Assembly (NCBI GenBank): GCA_035646635.1
Contig: DASRPA010000219.1
Coordinates: 1-19,076, forward strand
Origin: JACDAL01 sp035646635
Lineage (GTDB): Bacteria > Actinomycetota > CADDZG01 > WHSQ01
Direction of reading: 5' to 3'
Length of the DNA stretch: 19,076 nucleotides
Under the pieces are notes generated by a model. The model did no database searches and was not told where the DNA came from. It saw only the letters and a program-made list of their open reading frames with translations. A program made the translations under genes and the position numbers. Below are positions 14,101 through 19,076 of the stretch, piece by piece (positions within the stretch are counted from its first letter, which is position 1; each line of letters starts with the position of its first letter).

Positions 14101-14680
14101 GGTCGCCCGCCACCATGCCCTGACCTTGCGCGCCCACTGTGACCGCGGCCTCGCCGGTGAGCACACCCGCTCGCAGCTGGAGGTCGACCGCGCCGACTTC
14201 GATCCCGAGACCGGTCACACGATCGACGAGCTCCAACGCGGCCCTGACCGCTCGCTCGGCGTCGTCCTCGTGAGCCACCGGGGCACCCCATAGGGCCATC
14301 ACCGCATCGCCGATGAACTTCTCGACCACCCCGCCGTAGCGGACGATCACGTCCCTGGCAATCTCGAAGTAGCGGGTGAGCAGATCGCGCACCTCTTCCG
14401 GGTCGCGATGCTCGGACAAGGCGGTGAAGCCCACGAGGTCGGCGAACAGGACCGATACGAGTCGCCGTTCGGCGGCCGGCTCAGAGGCTCCCGGTCGTCC
14501 CGCCGATGCTGCCTCTGGGGGAGCGCTCGCTGTGACCGGCGCGCCGCATTCGCCGCAGAAGCTCTCGCCACCCTCGAGCGGCGAGCCGCACGCCGGGCAG
14601 GCCTGGGCCAGCGCTGCTCCACAGCGGGTGCAGAACTTGCGGCCGGGGCGGTTGTCCGCCCCACAGCTCGAACAGATCAT
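11183..14680 (-). CDS. Zinc-ribbon / class III cyclase / AAA-type ATPase / TPR regulator
   Basis: 1165-residue multidomain signalling protein. Residues 1-47 carry two CxxC...CxxC ribbons (C3/C6/C17/C20 and C28/C31/C42/C45). A class III cyclase domain follows at about 72-250: metal Asp81 in FADLVGFT, Lys121 and Asp125 in EKFIGDAVMA, and Asn196 and Arg200 in GDLVNTAARL. The residue seven before that Asn, Asp in many adenylyl cyclases, is Met189. An ATPase module follows with FVGRDEEL (266-273), Walker A GVAGVGKS (296-303) and Walker B VMLFEDLQWAD (418-428). The last 450 residues are Ala/Leu-rich helical repeats of the TPR type. This resembles the large cyclase/ATPase proteins of mycobacteria and rhizobia, sometimes linked to LuxR domains; no LuxR helix is seen here. 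Cyclic-nucleotide production is likely but not certain. Confidence 0.92.
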   Translation of the reverse strand: MICSSCGADNRPGRKFCTRCGAALAQACPACGSPLEGGESFCGECGAPVTASAPPEAASAGRPGASEPAAERRLVSVLFADLVGFTALSEHRDPEEVRDLLTRYFEIARDVIVRYGGVVEKFIGDAVMALWGAPVAHEDDAERAVRAALELVDRVTGLGIEVGAVDLQLRAGVLTGEAAVTVGAQGQGMVAGDLVNTAARLQSAAAPGTVLVGERTHLAAAAAISFQAAGSHTVKGKELPVEAWLAVGVVAGRGGFKRSGELEAPFVGRDEELRLLKDALHSTARHRKPRLVSIVGVAGVGKSRLSWELEKYIGGVVENVYWHRGRCPAYGEGVTFWALGEMVRMRARILESEDAATSRSKLAAAVDEYVTDPGERRWIEPRLAHLLGLESATAGQREELFSAWRMFFERVSDRGPTVMLFEDLQWADPGLIDFIEHVLEWARAHPILIVTLARPELLDVRSTWGAGQRNFTSVHLEPLSDEVMRKLLSGVAQGLPDYLTDQIVERAEGIPLYGVEMVRMLIDRGYLVPDGDAYHLKEVPEHLDVPETLHSLIAARLDALSPDDRHLLQDASVLGKTFTIEALDAASGVNIELLAERLRDFVRRDLLTLEVDPHSPERGQYGFVQSMIREVAYQTLSRRDRAARHARVASYFESLEDDELAGVVAMHYIEAHAAASGDEAEMLAAKARSFLSLAAERAASLGVHRQAIAYLEQAMPVTGDPLELAGLWERAAEAALHAVDYDTAERYLAQVLAWAEPYGQTDMVARAKALQGNVLLDRGQPDAAIALLQEALGGRGDLDADPALVVVAERLARAHMIRGQHATATEWADRTLAAAERLDLLPVIADSLTTKAVAAYDAGRWREAAALQAGVLSLFEGSELPLQQVRVLNNSCYVLQVIHPQQALGAVKRGLELARQLGLRDQEIFLSFGACELAVGCGDWKWARETLASLSDADLPEVFEIAIGSCDAKLAALRGQQATAGERLRRVRSIAESITSPQGGMVTEAEAVVGLAAGNLDVAFEKGMLAVAMDPSAFSSVATAGRAALWLCDRQRVAVAVDHLAKANVHGAWLDAVRRGLEAGLAALEGRTKESAALFTEATTALRDLEVLFDLALLQLDRITVLGADHPDSPAAAEEARAIFERLGAKPFLERLEAALATPDRGAAV

Positions 14681-14722
14681 GGCGCCTGATTATCCCCCGG
14701 TGGGCTCGACCGGCAGCTTTGT

Positions 14723-14753
14723 CCCAAAACCGACCGCATAGGTCCTTTTTGGG
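14723..14753. terminator. Hairpin between permease gene and cyclase gene
   Basis: Left arm CCCAAAACCGACC (14723-14735), loop GCATA, right arm GGTCCTTTTTGGG (14741-14753), with 11 of 13 positions paired. It lies 32 bases beyond the permease stop on the minus strand and 43 bases before the cyclase ATG. It may therefore end permease transcription or act as a leader element for the cyclase gene. There is no clean T tract after it on the minus strand. Confidence 0.35.
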
Positions 14754-14784
14754 CCAAAGTTGCCTCGACGGCCGGCCCCCGATC

Positions 14785-15522
14785 TCACGTGAGGGCTCGG
14801 ACCACCACGGCAACGGCTGTGGCCGCCGCAAACGCGAGTACCGCTGGCCTCATCCAGGCATGGTCGAGGCGGCGAGCGAGGCGCGGCGACAGCAGGAGCC
14901 CGGCGGCGAGGCCCGGCAGCAGTTGCAGGGCGAGCACGAAATCGCCGGGTGCGACCTGGTCGGCCAGTGCGAGGCCCGTGAGCGACATGATGCTGCCGAT
15001 CACAAAGGACGCCGACAAGGTCGCGCGCAACTGGGGGCCGGGCCGGTGCTGATAGGCGAGGGCGGCCGGGGGGCCCCCCACCGCTGCGGTCGTGCCCATG
15101 ACCCCCGAGGCCATGCCGAGTGCAAGCTGGGTTCGCCGGCCCGCCTCGAAGGAGGGAGCAAAGGCACTCACCGCGACGCCCGCGAGCAGCGCGGCGCCGG
15201 TGAGCACTGCGAGCTCATCGGTCGGCCACGACCTGACGAGCCACACTCCCACCACGGTTCCCACCACCCGTCCGGCGGTCAGTCTCGCGAGGCCTCCGGC
15301 TTCTATATCGCCCCTCTCCCTGAGCGCCAGTGTGATCGTCATCGGCATCGACATGATCAGGACCGTGGCGGGCAGAGCGTCCGGGCGAAGTAAGCCCAGG
15401 AGCGGGACGACCACGAAGGAAAAGCCGAAGCCGAGCGAGCCCTGGATAACCGCTCCCACTGCCACGCCAACCAGGAACAGGATCAGAACCCCACTGCTCA
15501 CCCGCCCTTCACCGTTTTGCAT
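14785..15522 (-). CDS. TauE/SafE (TSUP) family permease
   Basis: Integral membrane protein of 245 residues with about seven to eight hydrophobic segments. The family hallmarks are the first-half VGAVIQGSLGFGFSFVVVPLL and the second-half LALGMASGVMGTTAAVGGPPAAL, the duplicated G-G motif of sulfite exporter/TauE/SafE proteins. These permeases move sulfonates, sulfite or related organic acids; the substrate cannot be assigned here. No clear Shine-Dalgarno precedes the ATG at 15522; a GTG seven codons in (15501) is an alternative. It is divergent from the GapN-like gene, and an inverted repeat at 15542-15578 lies between them. Minus-strand transcription could continue into the cyclase gene, 104 bases downstream, unless the 14723 hairpin stops it. 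Confidence 0.88.
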   Translation of the reverse strand: MQNGEGRVSSGVLILFLVGVAVGAVIQGSLGFGFSFVVVPLLGLLRPDALPATVLIMSMPMTITLALRERGDIEAGGLARLTAGRVVGTVVGVWLVRSWPTDELAVLTGAALLAGVAVSAFAPSFEAGRRTQLALGMASGVMGTTAAVGGPPAALAYQHRPGPQLRATLSASFVIGSIMSLTGLALADQVAPGDFVLALQLLPGLAAGLLLSPRLARRLDHAWMRPAVLAFAAATAVAVVVRALT

Positions 15523-15541
15523 GGTAGTCGAGGGCCCGATG

Positions 15542-15578
15542 TCTACCCCCTGGAATACGCCCGGCCCGCAGGGGTAGA
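15542..15578. promoter_or_regulatory. Inverted repeat in the divergent permease/gapN promoter region
   Basis: TCTACCCC at 15542-15549 and GGGGTAGA at 15571-15578 form perfect 8-base arms (the adjoining CTG/CAG extends them) separated by about 21 bases. The repeat sits 20 bases beyond the permease start and 53 bases before the dehydrogenase ATG. The position fits an operator that controls both divergent genes, but no binding protein is known. Confidence 0.45.
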
Positions 15579-15630
15579 AACAGAGTTTGGTCCTAATTCA
15601 ATAACAGCATCGATAGGGAGGAAAATAGTC

Positions 15631-17154
15631 ATGAGTCTAACAAATATGCCTACGGTTTCTACCAAACCGGCTCTTGATCTGCCCGGCATGTTTGATGCCG
15701 CGGTGGTCAAGTCGGAGGGCGGGCCGCCCACCCTGCAACTCAGCATCGGCGGGGAGTGGCGGGAGGCTCGCAGCGGTGAGACCTTCGATATCAACTCACC
15801 GATCGACGGCAGCGTCATCGCTCGCGCGCAGAAGGCGGACGGCGACGATGTCGAAGCAGCCATCGAAGCGGCGGCCAAGGCGCGCGCGGACTTCCGAAAG
15901 ATCCCGGCGTCGGATCGTCTCGAGATCTGCAAGACGGCGGCCGAGCTCATGCACGAGCTCCTTGACGACTTCATCGAGGCAGTGGTCTTGGACCTCGGCA
16001 AGACCCGCACTCAGGCGAAATCGGAGGTTTCCTCCACCGCCGAACGTCTCGAGCTCGTGCGCGAGGAAGTGCGCAAGATCTTCGGCGAGTACCTTCCCGG
16101 CGACTGGATCGGCGACACACAGGGCAAGGCGGGAATAGTCCTGCGGGAGCCGGTGGGCACTGTCGCCGCAATCGGACCGTTCAACTATCCGTTGTTTCTT
16201 TCGGCCTCGAAGATCATTCCGGCAATTGCGGCCGGCAACACGGTCGTGGCCAAGGCCCCCTCGGACGACCCCATTGCGTTGATCATGTTCGCTCGTGTGA
16301 TGGAGGAGGCGGGCCTCCCGGCCGGAGTGCTCAACGTCGTTACCGGGCGCGGATCTGAAGTGGGCGACATCTTCGCCTCTCACGACGAGATTTCGATGAT
16401 CTCGTTCACAGGCTCGACCGGTGTCGGCCGCAGCATCGCCTCGCTGGCGGGACCCAAGCCCCTGCATTTGGAGCTGGGAGGAAACGCAGCCGGGATCGTG
16501 CTCGCAGATTCAGACCTCGAGAATGCGGTCTCAAAGACGGTTTTGGGCGCGTTCAAGAACGCGGGTCAGCGCTGCGACGCGCTGAGCCGCATCCTCGTCG
16601 AAGAATCGATCTACGACGACTACGTCGAACGTGCGACTGAAGCGGCGGAGGGATACAAGGTCGGCGATCCGCGCGCCGACGGCGTCGATGTCGGGCCGCT
16701 CGTCAACCAGAAAGCAGCCGAACGCGTCAACGCATTGGTAACGGATGCGACCGACAAGGGCGCCAAGCTGCTGCTCGGCGGTGAGGCCAAGGACTGCTAT
16801 CACGAGCCCACCGTTCTCGCCGACGTGTCTTTGGGGGCCGAGATCGCGTGGGAGGAAACCTTCGGCCCGGTGCTCCCAATCATTCGGGTTCGTGACCTCG
16901 ACCATGCCCTGGAGATCGCCAACCGCTCCCGGTATGGGCTCGACTCCTCGGTGTTCACGACAAACCTGGACAAGGCGTGGAAGGCGGCACGTGCCCTGGA
17001 GGTCGGCATGGTCCACATCAACGACGCACCGGCCCACGGCGTGGGCCACTTCCCGTTTGGTGGGTTCAAGCCGGACTCGGGCATCGGCCGCGAGGGCCTC
17101 GGCTACTCGATCGACGAGGTGACGATCCTCAAGACGGTCGTGATGCCGAGCTAA
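15631..17154 (+). CDS. gapN: GapN-like NADP-dependent glyceraldehyde-3-phosphate / aldehyde dehydrogenase
   Basis: Aldehyde dehydrogenase superfamily enzyme of 507 residues. Catalytic features: IGPFNYPL (Asn185), Lys208 in VVAKAP, FTGSTGVG (259-266), general base Glu281 in LELGGN, and nucleophile Cys315 in GQRCDALSRILVEES. The block EETFGPVLPIIRV and the C-terminal FPFGGFK...REGLGYSIDE match non-phosphorylating GAPDH (GapN) more than generic ALDHs. GapN would oxidise glyceraldehyde-3-phosphate to 3-phosphoglycerate and make NADPH without ATP. The ATG at 15631 has GGGAGG at 15616-15621 (spacing 9). An open frame reaches ATG 15517 but runs through the promoter region. The start gives about 30 residues more than streptococcal GapN. 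It could instead be a lactaldehyde or succinate-semialdehyde enzyme. A long hairpin follows within 6 bases of the stop. Confidence 0.88.
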   Translation: MSLTNMPTVSTKPALDLPGMFDAAVVKSEGGPPTLQLSIGGEWREARSGETFDINSPIDGSVIARAQKADGDDVEAAIEAAAKARADFRKIPASDRLEICKTAAELMHELLDDFIEAVVLDLGKTRTQAKSEVSSTAERLELVREEVRKIFGEYLPGDWIGDTQGKAGIVLREPVGTVAAIGPFNYPLFLSASKIIPAIAAGNTVVAKAPSDDPIALIMFARVMEEAGLPAGVLNVVTGRGSEVGDIFASHDEISMISFTGSTGVGRSIASLAGPKPLHLELGGNAAGIVLADSDLENAVSKTVLGAFKNAGQRCDALSRILVEESIYDDYVERATEAAEGYKVGDPRADGVDVGPLVNQKAAERVNALVTDATDKGAKLLLGGEAKDCYHEPTVLADVSLGAEIAWEETFGPVLPIIRVRDLDHALEIANRSRYGLDSSVFTTNLDKAWKAARALEVGMVHINDAPAHGVGHFPFGGFKPDSGIGREGLGYSIDEVTILKTVVMPS

Positions 17155-17159
17155 CTTCT

Positions 17160-17210
17160 CGCCGAGTGGTGGATAATGGTCACACAGTAGCCATTTACCA
17201 CCACTCGGCG
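17160..17210. terminator. Long hairpin between convergent gapN and Cys-rich gene (bidirectional terminator)
   Basis: Perfect 13-base arms CGCCGAGTGGTGG (17160-17172) and CCACCACTCGGCG (17198-17210) continue inward, after a 2-base mismatch, into AATGG (17175-17179) / CCATT (17191-17195) around an 11-base loop. It starts 6 bases after the gapN stop and ends 5 bases before the stop of the minus-strand gene, so it fits a shared terminator. A T-rich run (CTCTTTTCG) lies at about 17221-17229. Confidence 0.8.
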
Positions 17211-17214
17211 CTGG

Positions 17215-17436
17215 TTAGGCGCTCTTTTCGTAGCAGAAGCAGCCCAGAAGCGAGCAGATACAGCCTTCTTCCGCGAGGTGGGGCGTCTCCGGTTTGCACA
17301 CTCCACAGTCGCAGCCGCAGAAACCGGCCTCGACGGCCTCGGAGTGGTCGTGGAAGCGAACCTCCATACCTCCGGGGATCCCGTTTGCGTCGTAGCGCCA
17401 AGCGTGACCGGCTGTGTAGCCGCACGGGTTCACCAT
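17215..17436 (-). CDS. Cysteine-rich small protein, unknown function
   Basis: 73-residue protein that I do not recognise. The C-terminal half is dense in cysteine: C40, C42, C44, C47, C59, C61, C66 and C68, in the arrangement CxCxCxxC...CxCxxxxCxC, plus an isolated C5. The N-terminal half (CGYTAGHAWRYDANGIPGG) contains His11 and Trp13, then FHDHSEA. Codon use looks typical of the surrounding genes. The frame stays open upstream to 17547 (110 residues), but residues before the ATG at 17434-17436 look non-coding and no Shine-Dalgarno decides the start. It ends 5 bases from the hairpin shared with gapN and is divergent from the DUF1028 gene. It is probably a metal-binding (zinc, copper or Fe-S) protein; this is inference from cysteine spacing. 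Confidence 0.65.
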   Translation of the reverse strand: MVNPCGYTAGHAWRYDANGIPGGMEVRFHDHSEAVEAGFCGCDCGVCKPETPHLAEEGCICSLLGCFCYEKSA

Positions 17437-17534
17437 GGGGAACACTTCACGACGGTTCGAGACTTCATCATGACTAAGTTGTCGGCGTTTTCCTGCCCGG
17501 GCTGAAGCTGCGCCGCAAGTAACATGTCGCCGCA

Positions 17535-18407
17535 GTGACCTTCTCAATCGTCGCCTTCGACCCGAACGCCTCTCCCTCCCCTGAGTGGGGGGTCGCCGTT
17601 GCCTCGAAGTTCCTGGCCGTGGGAGCGGTGGTTCCCGCGGCCCGGGCCGGAGTTGGAGCCATCGCCACTCAGGCCTTTGCCAATGTCACCTACACGTCCC
17701 GCGGACTCGACGCACTTGCCGCCGGGGACGACGCCGCGACCGTGCTTCGCGCGCTGACCGAGAGCGACGACGACAGAGAGCAGCGTCAGGCCGGGATCGT
17801 CGATGCACGAGGTGGGGTGGCCACCTTCACCGGCAAGGAATGCATGGAATGGGCGGGGGGCCGCACCGGCAAGGGCTACTGCTGTCAGGGCAACATTCTG
17901 ACCGGCGCGGCGGTCGTAGACGACATGGTGAGCGCCTTCGAGACAGGAGAGGGCGAGCTTGCGAGCCGGCTGGTCGACGCCCTCGTGGCCGGCTACGAAG
18001 CGGGCGGAGACGCGCGAGGGATGCAATCGGCGGCGCTTTTGGTGGTGAGGCAAGGTGGGGGTTACCTGGGCGGCACCGACGAGACGGTGAATCTGAGGAC
18101 CGACGACCATCCCGATGCCGTGCACGAGCTCAGGAGATTGTTCTCGGTGCACCAATTCTATTTTCCGCGACCCGAGGCTCTTCAGTTCGAGGCCATCGAC
18201 GAACGGCTGGCGTCCGAGATGAGAGCGCTGCTCGCGGGGCTCGGCTACGACTCGGGCTCTGGCGAAGGCTATGAGAAAGAGCTCAAGAATGCCCTCTTCG
18301 ATTTCGTGGGCACGGAGAACCTCGAGCAACGGTGGACCGACGGGGGCCGCGTGGATCGAGAGGTCGTCGCTCATTTGCGCCGGATGTCACAGGGCCGCTT
18401 CGGCTAG
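17535..18407 (+). CDS. DUF1028-family (Ntn-hydrolase-like) protein
   Basis: 290-residue protein with the DUF1028 pattern: N-terminal TFSIVAFDP, WGVAVASKFLAVGAVVPAARAGVGAIATQAFAN, RGLDALAAG, then CMEWAGGRTGKGYCCQGNILTG, and GDARGMQSAALLVVRQGGGY. The family has an N-terminal nucleophile hydrolase-like fold. Removal of Met1 would expose Thr2, a candidate nucleophile; no reaction is established. The last 90 residues resemble the C-terminal extension sometimes annotated as peptidoglycan-binding-like in longer family members. The GTG at 17535 puts TFSIV immediately after the start, as in the family. A longer upstream start is not possible without disturbing this. It is divergent from the Cys-rich gene (98 bases) and is followed 31 bases on by a cyclase gene in the same direction. 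Confidence 0.9.
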   Translation: MTFSIVAFDPNASPSPEWGVAVASKFLAVGAVVPAARAGVGAIATQAFANVTYTSRGLDALAAGDDAATVLRALTESDDDREQRQAGIVDARGGVATFTGKECMEWAGGRTGKGYCCQGNILTGAAVVDDMVSAFETGEGELASRLVDALVAGYEAGGDARGMQSAALLVVRQGGGYLGGTDETVNLRTDDHPDAVHELRRLFSVHQFYFPRPEALQFEAIDERLASEMRALLAGLGYDSGSGEGYEKELKNALFDFVGTENLEQRWTDGGRVDREVVAHLRRMSQGRFG

Positions 18408-18438
18408 AGTCCTTTAGCGCCGGGCGTAGATTGAAGCC

Positions 18439-19076
18439 ATGGCGAGCTGCAGCAAATGCGGAGAGAGCAATCCCGAGCGAGCCAGCTTCTGTCTGAACTG
18501 TGGGGCTCCACTGGCCATAGCGGTTCCGACTCGAGCCGTGCGCAAGATCGTGACCATTGTGTTCTGCGACGTCACGGGGTTCACCGGGCTGGGGGAGGAG
18601 CTGGATCCAGAATCCCTGCGCGCGATCATGGCGCGCTATTTCGACACCGTCAGTCGAGTTCTCGAAAGCCATGGTGGAGTGGTCGAGAAGTTCATCGGCG
18701 ACGCGGTGATGGCCGTGTTCGGAGTCCCAAGGCTTCACGAGGACGATGCCCTGCGGGCGCTGCGGGCTGCCGCCGGCATCTTGGACGAGCTCGACGACCT
18801 CAATGAGGACCTCGAGCGGGGCACAGGCATCCGCGTAGTCGTGCGTATCGGCGTCAATACCGGCGAGGTCGTTGCCGGCGATCCGTCTTCGGGGCAGACG
18901 ATGGTGACGGGTGATGCGGTCAACGTCGCGGCTCGCCTCGAGCAAGCTGCCGCTCCGGGAGAGATTTTCATCGGCGCGCCGACCTACCGTCTTACCAAGG
19001 ACGCCGTTGACGCCAAAGCGATCGCGCCCTTGACTCTCAGAGGAAAGTCACAGGAGCTCGAGGCCTTCCGACTCAT
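18439..19076 (+). CDS. Zinc-ribbon class III cyclase, cut by the window end
   Basis: Partial gene: 212 codons are visible and no stop is reached. The N-terminus has one zinc ribbon (C4/C7 in CSKCG and C18/C21 in CLNCG), followed at about residue 36 by a class III nucleotidyl cyclase domain: Asp44 in VFCDVTGFTGL, Lys84 and Asp88 in EKFIGDAVMAVFG, HEDDALRALRAA, and Asn162 and Arg166 in GDAVNVAARLEQAA. The domain ends near LRGKSQELEAFRL, the usual boundary before an ATPase or tail. It is a paralogue of the 1165-residue protein at 11183-14680, so an AAA/TPR continuation is expected but unseen. The residue at the adenine-selecting position is Met155, as in the paralogue. The ATG at 18439 is the only start that keeps the zinc ribbon. 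Confidence 0.9.
   Translation, partial: MASCSKCGESNPERASFCLNCGAPLAIAVPTRAVRKIVTIVFCDVTGFTGLGEELDPESLRAIMARYFDTVSRVLESHGGVVEKFIGDAVMAVFGVPRLHEDDALRALRAAAGILDELDDLNEDLERGTGIRVVVRIGVNTGEVVAGDPSSGQTMVTGDAVNVAARLEQAAAPGEIFIGAPTYRLTKDAVDAKAIAPLTLRGKSQELEAFRL

Noticed and set aside
14785..15577. Plus-strand open frames opposite the permease gene
   Set aside because: Their translations are Arg/Ser/Pro-rich without motifs, while the minus strand encodes a clear multi-span TSUP permease.
15517..15630. Extended start of the GapN-like gene
   Set aside because: The extra 38 residues cross the inverted repeat and promoter region. The Shine-Dalgarno at 15616-15621 points to the ATG at 15631.
17278..17505. 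Plus-strand 75-residue frame opposite the Cys-rich gene
   Set aside because: It has no ribosome site or motif. The opposite strand shows ordered cysteine spacing and ends at a terminator-like hairpin.

Overview
This is a GC-rich, gene-dense bacterial chromosome segment that looks like Actinomycetota. The pointers are a PknB-type kinase with four PASTA repeats, a FolP2-like pteroate synthase paralogue, a DUF5319-type protein, zinc-ribbon/class III cyclase/ATPase/TPR regulators, frequent GTG and TTG starts, and heavy use of one- to four-base gene overlaps. I cannot name the genus. No rRNA, tRNA, CRISPR array, transposase, integrase or phage gene is visible. No gene-free stretch exceeds about 200 bases.

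Layout. (1) 121-2405: a coiled-coil lipoprotein overlapping a transmembrane PASTA Ser/Thr kinase, a likely cell-envelope sensing pair. (2) 2435-2842, minus strand: a NUDIX hydrolase, then a spacer carrying two tandem copies of a hairpin repeat. (3) 3035-6523: a plus-strand run of DMT transporter, FolP2-like protein, GNAT acetyltransferase, prepilin peptidase and DUF5319-type protein. (4) 6551-6623: a cluster of palindromic operator-like sites, followed by a parA gene whose frame is broken inside a period-8 repeat. Then come a small zinc-ribbon protein, a histone-H1-like Ala/Lys protein, a dodecin-like protein that lacks the flavin-binding residues, an MBL-fold hydrolase and imidazolonepropionase (hutI). 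(5) 10925-11152: an orphan VapB-like antitoxin with no toxin, convergent with (6) a 1165-residue cyclase/ATPase regulator and a TauE/SafE-type permease, both on the minus strand. (7) A divergent GapN-type aldehyde dehydrogenase, which ends at a long hairpin shared with a convergent cysteine-rich mini-protein. Then come a DUF1028 Ntn-hydrolase-like protein and the start of a second zinc-ribbon cyclase, cut by the window end.

How the genes work together. Most of the window is housekeeping, metabolic and signalling genes, not one dedicated system. The most system-like stretch is 6551-8518: operators, ParA, zinc ribbon, H1-like protein and dodecin-like protein. It could be a small chromosome-associated module, but that is inference from order alone. 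I see no clear new defence or mobile system. The items most worth a second look are the broken parA and its operators, the tandem hairpin repeat, the altered dodecin, the orphan antitoxin with a tandem duplication where a toxin gene would start, and the nine-cysteine mini-protein.
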